Source: Gammaproteobacteria bacterium (GTDB taxonomy: Bacteria; Pseudomonadota; Gammaproteobacteria; SZUA-152). Taken from it: a stretch of DNA of 43,286 nt. The stretch spans positions 1 to 43,286 of the forward strand of contig JAADHZ010000073.1 of the NCBI GenBank assembly GCA_013151575.1. The letters run 5' to 3'. A model generated the notes under the pieces. It was not told the DNA's origin and did not search any database. It saw only the letters and a program-made list of their open reading frames with translations. Positions 29,717 through 39,457 of this stretch are shown piece by piece. How positions within the stretch are numbered: the first letter of the stretch is position 1; every line of letters begins with the position of its first letter. The position numbers and the translations under genes were made by a program.

Positions 29717-32188
29717 ATGGAAGCTATTCTTGTCCCCGCCATTGGTTTGATGAACCGGTTTCGTTACCCAACCAAATTCGGCATCATTTTCCTGATCGTG
29801 CTGATACCAGTGGTGGCCTTGAGCGCTAGTCTGATTTCCGCTACCAGCGAAGACGTGGCCTTCCTTGAAAAGGAACGCATTGGCCTGGCTTACATCAAAA
29901 CAATGCGTCAACCCATCGAACATATTCAGCAGCATCGCGGCATGATGGCGGCCTACCTCAATGGCACTGCGGAATTCCGCGAACGCATTATGCAAAAGCG
30001 TGCCAACGTCGATAAAAACCTGGCCGAGCTTAAAACTCTCGACGAAAAACTGGGGGCACAATTCGGCAGCGGCGATGCCGTGGACAAATTAATGCGTCAG
30101 TGGAATGCCATCAAAGCCAATGTCATGAGCATGACCACAGCCGAAGCCATCAAAGTACACAGCACCATGATCGCCGACATGCTTGCCCTGACGAGCACCA
30201 TTGCCAATGCCTCCGAGATCACTCTGGACCCGAAGCTCGACAGCTATTATATGGCTGAAGCCATTGTCTCCGCTTTGCCCAACATGCTGGAAAATATGGG
30301 GCAGGCACGCGCCGTGGGTTCTAGTGTGGCTGCCAAGGGCCGTTTTACCAATCCAAAAATCTACACAAAACTGGCAGTGCTTTCCAACAACATTGATCTT
30401 TATTTCAAGAATGCCAGCTCTGGATTACAGGCGGCTTATGAAGAAAATGCCGTAGCAGCCAAGGACCTGAAGGGGCCGACCAACAGCAACAATAACGCCA
30501 TCCGCGAGATGCAAGCCCTGTTGAATGACAAACTGCTGAACGCCGAAACCATCACCGTCAGTGGTGACCAGGTTTTCAATACCGCCACCATCGCCATTGG
30601 TGGATCCTATAAACTCTACGATGCGCTGGTACCGGTGCTGGACCAGCTGTTCGTACAGCGTATCGAAGCCGGACGTGTCGACATGATCATGGCTACCAGT
30701 GTCGTCGTTGTGGTACTCGCACTGGTAGCGTATTTGTTTACCGGCTTCTATTTTTCGGTACGCCAAAACATTGCGCAGATTAGCAACGCCGCCAGCAAAC
30801 TCGCCGACGGCGATCTGACTGTGCAGGTAACACTCAACAGTCGCGATGAAATGAGCCAGATCGGCGATGCCATCAACACGATCGCCAAGGGTGTCGGCCA
30901 AACCGTTTCGACCGTGGTCGGCACCAATACACGGTTTGTGGACGTCGCAGGCCGCCTGGCCGAGTCCAGCCGCAATACCGGAAATGCGGTGAACAGCCAA
31001 GTGCGAGACATCGAGGAAACCGCCATCGCCATCGCGCAAATGGCCAGTGCGGTACAGGACGTGGCCGCCAACACCGCCCAGGCCGCCACTGCGGCACAAC
31101 AGGCCAACGACGCAGGCACCAATGGCCAACAGGTGGTGAGCGATGCCGTCACCTCCATCAACAAACTGGCCGACGATCTGGACCATGTCGCGGGCGTCAT
31201 CCATCAGCTGGAAGAAAATAGCCAAAGCATCAGCGGTATTCTGGAAGTCATCCGCAGCATCGCCGAGCAGACCAATCTGCTGGCCCTGAACGCAGCCATC
31301 GAGGCCGCCCGTGCCGGAGAACAGGGACGCGGTTTCGCCGTGGTGGCCGACGAAGTGCGCAACCTGGCAGGTCGAACCCAGGAATCCACCCTGGAAATTC
31401 AGACCATGATTGAGCAGTTACAAGCAGGCACCCGGGAAGCAGTACACGTCATGGAAGCCAGTAGCACTCAGGCCAGCAAGAGTGTCGAACACGCCAATGA
31501 CGCAGGCAATGTATTGCGGGAACTGACGGGGCTAGTGGCCTCCATCAGTGATATGAATATCCGTATCGCCGCCTCAGCAGAAGAGCAAAGCGCCATGGCG
31601 ACAGAAATTGATCACAACATCAGCAACATGTCCAACGCTGCGGAACAGTCCGCCATTATTGCTCAAACCTCTGTAGAAGATAGCGCCCAAGCCATGGCCC
31701 TGGCCTCGGAATCACAATCCATGCTGAAGCGTTTTCAAATTGATAGGGCAGCACTAAAAAAATTCAAAGCTGAACACAATCATGTACTGTTTCAGTGGGA
31801 TAATTCCTATAGCGTCAACATTCAGGAAATTGATCGTCAGCATCTGGTGCTCATTGATCTGATTAACGACCTATACCATGAGGTAAAAAACAACAGCGAC
31901 ATGCACCTACTAGGACGAATATTACAGGGTCTGATCGACTACACGGTTTCTCACTTTGGCTACGAAGAGGGGCTGATGGAACGGCATGATTACGAGCACC
32001 TAGTCACTCACCGAGCCAAACACAAAAAACTGGTGGGCGAAGTACTCGATTTCCAGCGTCGCGTGAATGCGAACGATGACAGTGTGGTGGATGAATTGCT
32101 TGTATTTCTTAACGACTGGCTCGCCAAACACATCAAGGGCACGGATACCAAGTACGCCGCAGTGCTGAATGCCAAAGGGATTCATTAG
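29717..32188 (+). CDS. Methyl-accepting chemotaxis protein with C-terminal bacteriohemerythrin domain
   Basis: Chemoreceptor of 823 residues with an unusual tail. TM1 is at about 22-42, a helical periplasmic domain reaches about 320, TM2 is at 322-345, then HAMP (about 346-398) and an MCP signalling domain with tip [20 protein letters not shown] near 516. Residues 689-823 form a complete bacteriohemerythrin: [34 protein letters not shown] and HIKGTD. The seven di-iron ligands fall at His709, His746, Glu750, His765, His769, His805 and Asp810, with exactly the canonical spacing. Oxygen or NO binding in the cytoplasm is therefore expected, as in DcrH of Desulfovibrio. It lies 145 bases after the other receptor, same strand, with an AAGGAAA ribosome site. 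Confidence 0.95.
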   Translation: MEAILVPAIGLMNRFRYPTKFGIIFLIVLIPVVALSASLISATSEDVAFLEKERIGLAYIKTMRQPIEHIQQHRGMMAAYLNGTAEFRERIMQKRANVDKNLAELKTLDEKLGAQFGSGDAVDKLMRQWNAIKANVMSMTTAEAIKVHSTMIADMLALTSTIANASEITLDPKLDSYYMAEAIVSALPNMLENMGQARAVGSSVAAKGRFTNPKIYTKLAVLSNNIDLYFKNASSGLQAAYEENAVAAKDLKGPTNSNNNAIREMQALLNDKLLNAETITVSGDQVFNTATIAIGGSYKLYDALVPVLDQLFVQRIEAGRVDMIMATSVVVVVLALVAYLFTGFYFSVRQNIAQISNAASKLADGDLTVQVTLNSRDEMSQIGDAINTIAKGVGQTVSTVVGTNTRFVDVAGRLAESSRNTGNAVNSQVRDIEETAIAIAQMASAVQDVAANTAQAATAAQQANDAGTNGQQVVSDAVTSINKLADDLDHVAGVIHQLEENSQSISGILEVIRSIAEQTNLLALNAAIEAARAGEQGRGFAVVADEVRNLAGRTQESTLEIQTMIEQLQAGTREAVHVMEASSTQASKSVEHANDAGNVLRELTGLVASISDMNIRIAASAEEQSAMATEIDHNISNMSNAAEQSAIIAQTSVEDSAQAMALASESQSMLKRFQIDRAALKKFKAEHNHVLFQWDNSYSVNIQEIDRQHLVLIDLINDLYHEVKNNSDMHLLGRILQGLIDYTVSHFGYEEGLMERHDYEHLVTHRAKHKKLVGEVLDFQRRVNANDDSVVDELLVFLNDWLAKHIKGTDTKYAAVLNAKGIH

Positions 32189-32379
32189 TTTCCGGAAGCG
32201 GCTTAAGGGGTCAAGGCCGAAGGGCACCAAGTTAAGCAAAATACTTGCTATATTTCAATCAATTATAGCAAAATCCGACACCGGTAAGTTCGAAATATTT
32301 TCCTCGCGTTCTTGTTCATATGCCTGTTTTTCATGGGCAAACTGATGGTGAAGCAGTTAAACATGTAATGGTAACCATT
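32189..32379. other. Spacer between chemoreceptor gene and IS remnant
   Basis: No gene is seen. With the IS remnant and the stretch 32796-32934, it makes up a region of about 750 bases without an intact gene between the chemoreceptor and mnmA. The mnmA promoter probably lies in 32796-32934, but no clear hexamer pair stands out. Confidence 0.3.
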
Positions 32380-32795
32380 CAGGGCAATCGGGCTTAAATC
32401 ACATACCGATCACGTTAAGTGTCAGGTGAGCCAGGCCTGCGACCCAGCGGGAGAAACATTCACTAAATTGCTCAGTCTCTATCGCTGCAAAAACATCGCC
32501 AAAGGTATCGTGAGAGGGGATGCCGTGGGTTAATTCAAGTTGTTCGGTAAACCAGTTTTTTTAGCTTTACCAAACTCCTCAATGGCCGCCCCACAAATCA
32601 CCGCGCTTAGCACAATGAAGAAGATATCGGGCAACTCATGCTTCTTTTGCCGGTTAACTCGTGGATCGACTATGCTGGGATACTGGTGCAGTATTCAGGC
32701 TGTCGGTGGCTTTGTCATTTGATACCATTCAAATAGTTAACCTCGACACCTCATCTGAACCCTGTTATCAAGACCTTTTAAACCCGACTGCCCTG
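32380..32795. mobile_element. Decayed, internally deleted ISAs1 / H-repeat type insertion sequence
   Basis: The element is bounded by 16-base imperfect inverted repeats: CAGGGCAATCGGGCTT at 32380-32395 and, inverted, CAGGGCAGTCGGGTTT at 32780-32795 (three mismatches). Inside, on the minus strand, is a broken N-terminal part of an ISAs1-family transposase. At 416 bases it is about a third of a full element, so most of the transposase gene is gone. No flanking target duplication is evident. It is non-functional on its own. Confidence 0.7.
32399..32697 (-). pseudogene. ISAs1-family transposase fragment, frameshifted
   Basis: Translation of the minus strand gives SIVDPRVNRQKKHELPDIFF then IVLSAVICGA and, after an apparent small deletion, IEEFGKAKK. 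The frame then runs into a stop, and the next frame continues WFTEQLELTHGIPSHDTFGD, VFAAIETEQF and SECFSRWVAGLAHLT before a stop. These blocks match the N-terminal part of H-repeat / ISAs1 transposases in order. The shift sits at an A6 run (AAAAAACTGG). The catalytic DDE part is absent. Confidence 0.85.
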
Positions 32796-32934
32796 AGTTA
32801 TCAGTGAACTAGTGTTACTTTTTCCCCTCTGAGGCTTTACACTCCAGCACCCGGTACACTTGAAGTCTGGGGAAAAACCCTCAGCGGGAAGAAGAAGCCC
32901 GCCTGCCGCAGCCATCGTTAAAACATCGTTCCCC

Positions 32935-34056
32935 ATGCCCCCTGAATCCGCCTCCCATTCTCTCGTCGCTACGGACACACAGCAAACCACCACCATCATG
33001 GTGGGCGTCTCCGGTGGTGTGGATTCCTCAGTGACAGCCTCTCTGCTGAAACAGCAGGGATTCGCCGTGCAGGGGCTGTTCATGAAAAACTGGGAGGAGG
33101 ATGATAAAGACGGCTACTGTAGCGCCGCCGTCGATCTGGAAGATGCCGCCGGCGTGTGCCGGTCGCTGGGCATCACGCTGCACACCCGCAATTTTTCTAG
33201 CGAATACTGGGAAAACGTGTTCAGCCATTTTCTCGACGAATACCGCGCTGGCCGCACTCCTAACCCTGATGTGCTGTGCAACCGGGAAATCAAATTTAAA
33301 ACCTTTCTGGAACATGCTCTCGTTCTCGGTGCCGATCAGATTGCCACCGGGCACTACGCCCGCGTGGAGTATCGGGATGGTTACTACCGGTTATGCAAAG
33401 CCGTGGACACCAACAAAGATCAAACCTATTTTCTGCACGCCCTGAATCAGGCACAGCTGGAAAAAACCCGCTTTCCACTGGGCGAACTCACCAAGCCGCA
33501 AGTGCGCGAGCTGGCCCGCGCGGCCGGCTTCGCCAACCATGCCAAAAAAGACAGTACCGGCATCTGCTTTATTGGTGAACGCAAATTCAAGGAATTTCTC
33601 AGCCAGTATCTGCCGACGCAGCCCGGCGACATGCAAACGCCGGACGGCACAGTGGTGAGCCAACACGATGGGCTCATGTATTACACCTTGGGCCAACGCC
33701 AGGGCCTAGGCATCGGCGGCTCTAAAACCGGCAGCGGCGACCCCTGGTTTGTGGTGGGCAAGGAGCTGGAACACAACATCCTGGTGGTGGCGCAGGGCCA
33801 CGATCATCCGCTGTTGTTTCGTGACGAATTGCAGGCGGAGCAACTGAACTGGATCGCCCGCCCCCCAGCAGAGGTACCATACCGGTGCCGTGCCAAGACG
33901 CGCTATCGCCAGCCGGACCAGGCCTGTACCATTACGCAAATGGAAGGTGATCGCTGCCATGTGGTATTTGACACGCCCCAGCGGGCCATCACGCCGGGGC
34001 AGTCCGTGGTTTTTTATCAGGGCGACGAATGCCTGGGTGGCGGGGTTATACTCTGA
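32935..34056 (+). CDS. mnmA: tRNA-specific 2-thiouridylase MnmA
   Basis: Makes the 2-thio group of s2U34 in tRNA-Lys, -Glu and -Gln, taking sulfur from the Tus relay. It has 373 residues (E. coli 368). The PP-loop is [39 protein letters not shown] (Cys115) and [13 protein letters not shown] (Cys211) carry the two catalytic cysteines, and HTLGQR-type [14 protein letters not shown] follows. I chose the ATG at 32935; an upstream in-frame TTG (32860) would add 25 residues absent from relatives, and neither has a strong ribosome site. It is followed by hflD, the usual pair. Confidence 0.95.
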   Translation: MPPESASHSLVATDTQQTTTIMVGVSGGVDSSVTASLLKQQGFAVQGLFMKNWEEDDKDGYCSAAVDLEDAAGVCRSLGITLHTRNFSSEYWENVFSHFLDEYRAGRTPNPDVLCNREIKFKTFLEHALVLGADQIATGHYARVEYRDGYYRLCKAVDTNKDQTYFLHALNQAQLEKTRFPLGELTKPQVRELARAAGFANHAKKDSTGICFIGERKFKEFLSQYLPTQPGDMQTPDGTVVSQHDGLMYYTLGQRQGLGIGGSKTGSGDPWFVVGKELEHNILVVAQGHDHPLLFRDELQAEQLNWIARPPAEVPYRCRAKTRYRQPDQACTITQMEGDRCHVVFDTPQRAITPGQSVVFYQGDECLGGGVIL

Positions 34057-34115
34057 CCGCCGCCACCCGCAAAACAGCACCTTCACCAACATCACCTTCA
34101 GACCCGACAAACACC

Positions 34116-34757
34116 ATGCCCTTCACCCGTACCGACAGAATGATCGCCCTCGCCGGCCTGTTTCAAGCCGTTAAACTGGTCCAGCAGGTGGCCAGCAGTG
34201 GCAATATCGACCAGCAGGATTTTGAGACCTGCACCCACAGCATCTTTCTCACCGACGTGGACCGCGCGGAGGACGCCTATGGCGACCGCGCCCAATTGCG
34301 CACTGGTTTTCGCACTCTGGTAGAGCAGTTTGGCGGCCGCTCTGAATCCGGTGCCGATGACCGTCCCAAGGACCTGCACATCACCAAATATGCGGCTGGT
34401 GTGCTGGTACTAGAGCGTCGTTTGAGAAAAAAACCGGACATGCTCAAGGCCGTCGCCGATGGCATTGAACGCGTCCAGGGCCAGCTCGCTCATTTCCCCG
34501 AAGGCCACGAGAACATTGTCGCCGGTCTGGCGCATGTGTATTCAGAAACCATCAGCACGCTGAAACCGCGCATCATGGTGCAGGGCGAACATGTGTACAT
34601 ATCCAACCCCAACCACGCCAATCGCATTCGCGCCCTGTTGCTGTCAGCAATACGCGCTGCGGTATTGTGGCGTCAATGTGGGGGGACTCGCTGGCAGTTA
34701 TTGTTTCAACGCAAGGCATTGCTGGAAGATGTACGGAGCATATTGTCAGACAATTAA
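34116..34757 (+). CDS. hflD: High frequency lysogenization protein HflD homolog
   Basis: Membrane-associated helical protein of 213 residues. In E. coli HflD binds lambda CII; its general cellular role is not established. The pattern is family-like throughout: MIALAGLFQAVKLVQQVASS at the start, LVLERRLRKKPDML, PRIMVQGEHVYISNP, and IRAAVLWRQCGGTRWQLLFQ near the end. The ATG at 34116 gives the family-type N-terminus. The gene starts 59 bases after mnmA, matching the conserved mnmA-hflD order. Confidence 0.93.
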   Translation: MPFTRTDRMIALAGLFQAVKLVQQVASSGNIDQQDFETCTHSIFLTDVDRAEDAYGDRAQLRTGFRTLVEQFGGRSESGADDRPKDLHITKYAAGVLVLERRLRKKPDMLKAVADGIERVQGQLAHFPEGHENIVAGLAHVYSETISTLKPRIMVQGEHVYISNPNHANRIRALLLSAIRAAVLWRQCGGTRWQLLFQRKALLEDVRSILSDN

Positions 34758-34860
34758 ACCAGTGAGGTCATCTCCGCTGGCGGCCGGTTTGTTTTCGCTG
34801 TGTTTAGCGGAAAATGACAACGGCACAATCGCGTGCCTTGCGCCTTGGCATGAGAGATGA

Positions 34861-36327
34861 TTATTCCCGACGCCAGTCTGTCGTGCCGTCAGGCCGGTCT
34901 TCCAGCACGATTCCCTGCTCTGCTAGCTCATCGCGGATGCGGTCGGACTCGGTCCAGTTTTTGTTGGCGCGGGCTTTTAGACGCTCGGCGATTAATACTT
35001 CTATTGTATCCTCTGATATCCCTGTGCTTTCAGCTGCTTGAACAGAACTAAAACCAGAGAGACTGGCGTCGCCCGCCTGAAATCCCCCAGCACCTCGAAT
35101 AACAGGCCTTCCCTTTAAAAAGGCGTCAGGTTCCCGCTCCAATAGCCCGAGATAACCCGCCAGGCATTTCAGCTTTGCACCCAACTGTGCTGCCAACGGC
35201 GTATCACAGCAACGCTGGCAATTGGCTTCTCGCGCCAGCTCGAACAACACCGCAATGGCCTCCGGGGTATTAAAGTCATCATCCATGGCGGCGATGAAAC
35301 GTTGCACATATGCATTGTCTTCAACGATCTCGGAGACATCCAGCCCCCGCAACGCCGTGTACAACGTCGTCAACGCCGCCTTGGCCTCATCCAGGTGTTT
35401 GTCGGAATAATTCAGCGGGCTGCGGTAATGGCTGTTTAATATAAAAAAGCGAAGCACTTCCGGGTCATATTTTTTCAGCACTTCACGAATCGTAAAAAAA
35501 TTGCCTAGCGACTTGGACATTTTTTCTTCGTCTACGCGCACAAAACCGTTGTGCATCCACACGTTGACGAACTTCTCGCCGGTGGCCGCCTCGCTCTGCG
35601 CGATCTCGTTTTCGTGATGGGGAAATTGTAAATCCAGCCCGCCACCGTGGATGTCGAAGTGGTTGCCCAGGCAGCCCACGGACATGGCCGAGCATTCGAT
35701 GTGCCAGCCGGGACGGCCATCGCCCCAGGGTGAGGGCCAGGATGTGCCCTCTTCGAGCTTGGCCATTTTCCACAGCACGAAGTCCAGTGGATCGTCTTTG
35801 GCTGCCACCACCTCGACTCTGCTGCCTGCACGCAGGTCGTCGGTGTTTTTGCCGGAGAGTTTGCCGTAACCGTCGAAGCTGGAGACGTCGTAATACACAT
35901 CTCCATTTGTCCCTTGGTAAGCGTGCTCCTTGTCCACCAAGATCTGAATCATGGCGATAATCTCATCCATGTGCGTGGTGGCACGTGGTTCTTCGTCCGG
36001 TCGTCGCACGCCCAAAACTTCAGCGTCCCGATTCATTTCTGTGATGAAACGGTTGGTCAACGCCTCAATAGACTCACCGTTTTCATTGGCGCGGGCAATA
36101 ATTTTGTCGTCTACATCGGTGATATTGCGAATGTAGGTAACCTGTCTGTCGCCAAATACCTTGCGCAAATACCGGTTCACCACGTCAAACACCACCAGCA
36201 CCCGCGCATGGCCGATGTGGCAATAGTCGTACACCGTCATGCCGCACACGTACAGGCGCACATTTTCAGGGTCGATGGGCGTGAAGAGTTCTTTTCGTTT
36301 AGTCAGATTGTTGTGAATGTGCAGCAT
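34861..36327 (-). CDS. cysS: Cysteinyl-tRNA synthetase
   Basis: Class I synthetase charging tRNA-Cys, 488 residues (typically about 460). The zinc ligand Cys28 is in [15 protein letters not shown] is at 37-40, WHIECSAM provides another zinc ligand, and KMSKS is near 267. The C-terminal part reads [17 protein letters not shown]. Between FLKG (about residue 405) and TIEVLIAER there is roughly 25-30 residues more than usual ([17 protein letters not shown] and on), a low-complexity insert in the anticodon-binding side. The start at 36327 matches relatives ([13 protein letters not shown]). It is divergent from ppiA. Confidence 0.96.
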   Translation of the reverse strand: MLHIHNNLTKRKELFTPIDPENVRLYVCGMTVYDYCHIGHARVLVVFDVVNRYLRKVFGDRQVTYIRNITDVDDKIIARANENGESIEALTNRFITEMNRDAEVLGVRRPDEEPRATTHMDEIIAMIQILVDKEHAYQGTNGDVYYDVSSFDGYGKLSGKNTDDLRAGSRVEVVAAKDDPLDFVLWKMAKLEEGTSWPSPWGDGRPGWHIECSAMSVGCLGNHFDIHGGGLDLQFPHHENEIAQSEAATGEKFVNVWMHNGFVRVDEEKMSKSLGNFFTIREVLKKYDPEVLRFFILNSHYRSPLNYSDKHLDEAKAALTTLYTALRGLDVSEIVEDNAYVQRFIAAMDDDFNTPEAIAVLFELAREANCQRCCDTPLAAQLGAKLKCLAGYLGLLEREPDAFLKGRPVIRGAGGFQAGDASLSGFSSVQAAESTGISEDTIEVLIAERLKARANKNWTESDRIRDELAEQGIVLEDRPDGTTDWRRE

Positions 36328-36546
36328 GGTTTTCAGTCTCTGATGCCCCGGGCGGGGGCGTGCGATATCGGTGCGCGTGCTTAATGCGGCAAAGGGCGGG
36401 AATAGTAGCGAAATCAGGGGGTGACTACAAAAAACCCATGAAAACCGCTCGCCATCCGATGCTTTCTCCCGTCCCTCAAACCCTTTATCATTGGCCGCCA
36501 TCAACGCAAGCCACAACGACCTTACCCGAAACAAGGAACTTATTGC

Positions 36547-37167
36547 ATGACCACCATGAAACGACTCGCCCTGATCTGCGCCTTTTTTGTCCTGCCCCTG
36601 GCCACGTTCAGCGCCAGCGCCGACGACAACGCCCCGCGCGTACGCCTGAGCACCAACCTCGGTGACATCGTGCTGGAGCTGAACGCCGCCAAGGCCCCCA
36701 AATCAGTGGACAATTTCCTGATCTACGTTAATGAAGGCTATTATGACGGCACTATTTTTCACCGGGTCATCGATGGTTTCATGGCTCAGGCGGGCGGCTT
36801 CACCGAAGATTTTCAGAAAAAAAACACCCACGCCCCGATCCAGAACGAAGCCGATAACGGCCTGAAAAACCTCACCGGCACCGTCGCCATGGCGCGTACA
36901 AATTCCCCCCACTCCGCCACCGCCCAGTTTTTTATCAACGTGGCGAACAACGGCCGTCTCGACCACCGCTCACCCACCTCTCGCGGCTGGGGTTATGCCG
37001 TATTCGGCAAAGTGGTTGAAGGCATGGATGTGGTGGAAAAAATCCGTCACACACCCACCGGCAGCGGCGGCCCATTTCGCACGGATGTCCCGCGCAGCCC
37101 GATTGTGATCCAACGGGCCACGGTGGTTGGCGCAGCGGTTGCACCCGGCATGAACGACATAAAATAA
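36547..37167 (+). CDS. ppiA: Periplasmic peptidyl-prolyl cis-trans isomerase, cyclophilin type
   Basis: Folding catalyst of 206 residues. A signal peptide ([22 protein letters not shown]) directs it to the periplasm. The cyclophilin core follows: [38 protein letters not shown] (active-site Arg), [18 protein letters not shown] and [23 protein letters not shown] is well placed before the ATG at 36547; an internal ATG three codons later is possible. A paralogous cytoplasmic cyclophilin follows 69 bases downstream. The two are about half identical by eye, consistent with a tandem duplication followed by divergent targeting. Confidence 0.93.
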   Translation: MTTMKRLALICAFFVLPLATFSASADDNAPRVRLSTNLGDIVLELNAAKAPKSVDNFLIYVNEGYYDGTIFHRVIDGFMAQAGGFTEDFQKKNTHAPIQNEADNGLKNLTGTVAMARTNSPHSATAQFFINVANNGRLDHRSPTSRGWGYAVFGKVVEGMDVVEKIRHTPTGSGGPFRTDVPRSPIVIQRATVVGAAVAPGMNDIK

Positions 37168-37236
37168 CCGACGGCACCTGCCACCGTCAGACCATAACGC
37201 TCCATCAATTTACAATTTATACTCAAGGAAAACGCC

Positions 37237-37737
37237 ATGATCCGCATGCAAACCACACTGGGAACCCTCGACATCGAACTGGATTTCGACAACGCTCCTA
37301 ACAGCGCCGCCAATTTTGAACAGTACGTGAAAGAAGGCCACTACGACGGCACCATCTTTCACCGCATCATCAAGGGCTTTATGGTGCAGGGTGGCGGCAT
37401 GCTGCCGGACATGAGCCAAAAACCCACCCGTGATTCCATCAAAAACGAAGCCGACAACGGCCTGAAAAACCTCGCCGGCACCTTGTCCATGGCCCGTACC
37501 AACGACCCGCACTCCGCGACCTCACAGTTTTTCATCAGCGTGGTGGACAACGCTTTCCTGGACTTCACCTCTCCCACACCGCAGGGCTGGGGCTACTGCG
37601 TGTTCGGCAAGGTGGTCAATGGCCTGGACGTACTGGACAAAATGAAAGAGGCCGCTACCGGTTCGCGTTCTGGCCATACGGACGTGCCGCTGGAAGACAT
37701 CCTGATCGAAAAAGCCGAGGTGGTCGACGCCGACTAA
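37237..37737 (+). CDS. ppiB: Cytoplasmic peptidyl-prolyl cis-trans isomerase B
   Basis: Single-domain cyclophilin of 166 residues without a signal peptide. The active-site stretch is GTIFHRIIKGFMVQGGGM; MARTNDPHSATSQFFISVVD and GWGYCVFGKVVNGLDVLDKM complete the core. AAGGAAA precedes the ATG. Two stop codons stand in tandem at the end (37735-37740). It sits between ppiA and lpxH, and the cysS / ppiB / lpxH neighbourhood is common in gammaproteobacteria. Confidence 0.96.
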   Translation: MIRMQTTLGTLDIELDFDNAPNSAANFEQYVKEGHYDGTIFHRIIKGFMVQGGGMLPDMSQKPTRDSIKNEADNGLKNLAGTLSMARTNDPHSATSQFFISVVDNAFLDFTSPTPQGWGYCVFGKVVNGLDVLDKMKEAATGSRSGHTDVPLEDILIEKAEVVDAD

Positions 37738-37777
37738 TAACCTGTTGCCACAGGTTTTATCTACACAACCGTCGACC

Positions 37778-38494
37778 GTGACTACCTTTTTTGTCGCCGA
37801 CCTCCACCTCTCGGGGGAGCGGCTGCAGACCATCGAACTGTTCCAGCAATTTCTGCTGGAACAGTCTCCCCATGCCGAGGTTCTGTACATCCTCGGCGAC
37901 CTGTTCGAGGCCTGGCTGGGTGATGATGCCGTGCTGCCTGACATGGTTCCGGTCGTCAATGCACTGAAAACCTTTACCGACAGTGGCGTACCGGTGTTCG
38001 TGATGCACGGCAACCGCGATTTTCTGTTAAGCGAGCAATTCGAAAAACTCACAGGCTGCACGCTGCTAGCGGAACCCGCAATCATCGACCTGTATGGCAC
38101 CCCCACCCTGCTGCTGCACGGCGACACCCTGTGTACCGACGATGTGGCATATCAAAAACTGCGCGCCGTGGTGCGCAGCCCGGAATGGAAAGCCGGGGTG
38201 CTGAAAAAACCCATCGAAGAACGTATTGAAATGGCAAGTCAGGCCCGTGCGCAAAGCCAGGCACACACACGGGAAAAATCAGAAAAAATCATGGATGTGA
38301 ACGCGCAAGCGGTGGAAGCCGCTTTTCGCGAACACCGGGTGGAGCGGTTAATACACGGCCATACTCATCGTCCCACAGTGCATGAGTTGACTATCGACGG
38401 CCACCCTGTCACCCGCATCGTGTTGGGTGATTGGAGTGACCAGACCAGCGTGTTGAGAGTCGATGAAAAGGGGCTGGATTCCGAAGGGCTGTGA
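37778..38494 (+). CDS. lpxH: UDP-2,3-diacylglucosamine pyrophosphatase LpxH
   Basis: Calcineurin-type metallophosphoesterase that makes lipid X for LpxB, at the inner membrane surface. It has 238 residues from the GTG at 37778. The metal ligands are Asp8 and His10 (FVADLHLS), Asp41 (LYILGDLFEAWLGDD), Asn79 (MHGNRDFLL) and the HGHTH motif near 190; numbering to this point equals that of E. coli LpxH. A TTG at 37745 would add 11 residues with no clear ribosome site. This supplies the lipid A step missing from the lpxD-fabZ-lpxA-lpxB block. Confidence 0.94.
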   Translation: MTTFFVADLHLSGERLQTIELFQQFLLEQSPHAEVLYILGDLFEAWLGDDAVLPDMVPVVNALKTFTDSGVPVFVMHGNRDFLLSEQFEKLTGCTLLAEPAIIDLYGTPTLLLHGDTLCTDDVAYQKLRAVVRSPEWKAGVLKKPIEERIEMASQARAQSQAHTREKSEKIMDVNAQAVEAAFREHRVERLIHGHTHRPTVHELTIDGHPVTRIVLGDWSDQTSVLRVDEKGLDSEGL

Positions 38495-38596
38495 ATCAGT
38501 AGCACTGACACATAAAAAACACGAAAAAAACATCACCCCTCATCCGGGCACAACATGACCAATGCCTCAAACGTTTCCAGCGAAACATATTTTTGA

Positions 38597-39457
38597 TTAC
38601 TTCTCGGGCAGCTCATCCCCCACCGAGTAACGCTGAAAATCCTTAGGCAACTCGATGATACCGCCTGCCACTACGACCCCCACATGATAGTCTTTTAGAA
38701 AACGCTGGTACCCGTTGCGACCCCACTCGCGAATGGGCAATCCCTTCTCCATGTAATCGGTGGCGTGAAACACATTCATGGACAGGTCGCAGGCATTTTG
38801 CATGTCGATGGGCGTAGCATTCACCGTAGTGGCATGCTCCCCCGCCAGCACCTGCCGGAAATCACGCATTGCTGCCAGTACGTCTTCCATGAAACCTTCG
38901 CCGATGGTCACCGAATCGTAACAATGTTCGCCGTTGGCGTAGAAACGATAATGAGTGGCCTGACGGCCGTCAATCTTCGGAATAGCGTTGGAGGGCTGGG
39001 ACTCAGCTGTGAAGGTCAGCTCGAAAGGCGGCTTAGCGGTCACGGGCTTAGGCTGAACAACGAAAATGGTTTCGTCTTCACCATTGACGTTGTAGATGGT
39101 GCGCTCATCCCGGTTAAACAGAACATAATCCGCAGGCGAACGTGTATCCGACATTTGCATGTATTTAGCGTTGACAAAAATACGCGTAATAAACCCCGGA
39201 GCACCGGCTTCTTTTTCCGAGTAGACCAGCAGAGTACCTGCGGTCTCTTTTTCCGCGTCGGTCAATTCTTGTTCCGCGCCGGCGATGGCCCGCGCAGTGG
39301 CATCCTCTTTCGCCTGCGCCTTCACTTCTTCCGCTTGTGTTTTCACTCCTTCCGCACTGGGTTGGGTGGCGCAACCTGACAGACCGGCAACCAGCACCGT
39401 CGCTATTACTGCCACTGTCGTCAACGAGCCCATCACATTCCGGTTTTGTTTGGTCAT
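38597..39457 (-). CDS. Predicted lipoprotein, unknown family
   Basis: This 286-residue protein has a lipoprotein signal (MTKQNRNVMGSLTTVAVIAT, then VLVAGLSGC; lipidated Cys about 29). A charged helix of about 40 residues follows (EEVKAQAKEDATARAIAGAE), then a globular domain with FITRIFVNAKYMQMSD, DERTIYNVNGED and TFTAESQPSNAIPKIDGRQ. Two Cys (in NGEHCYDSV and MQNACDLSM) could form a disulfide. I do not recognise the family. The start ATG overlaps the stop codon of the upstream DUF455 gene (ATGA), so the two are translationally coupled. Confidence 0.8.
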   Translation of the reverse strand: MTKQNRNVMGSLTTVAVIATVLVAGLSGCATQPSAEGVKTQAEEVKAQAKEDATARAIAGAEQELTDAEKETAGTLLVYSEKEAGAPGFITRIFVNAKYMQMSDTRSPADYVLFNRDERTIYNVNGEDETIFVVQPKPVTAKPPFELTFTAESQPSNAIPKIDGRQATHYRFYANGEHCYDSVTIGEGFMEDVLAAMRDFRQVLAGEHATTVNATPIDMQNACDLSMNVFHATDYMEKGLPIREWGRNGYQRFLKDYHVGVVVAGGIIELPKDFQRYSVGDELPEK

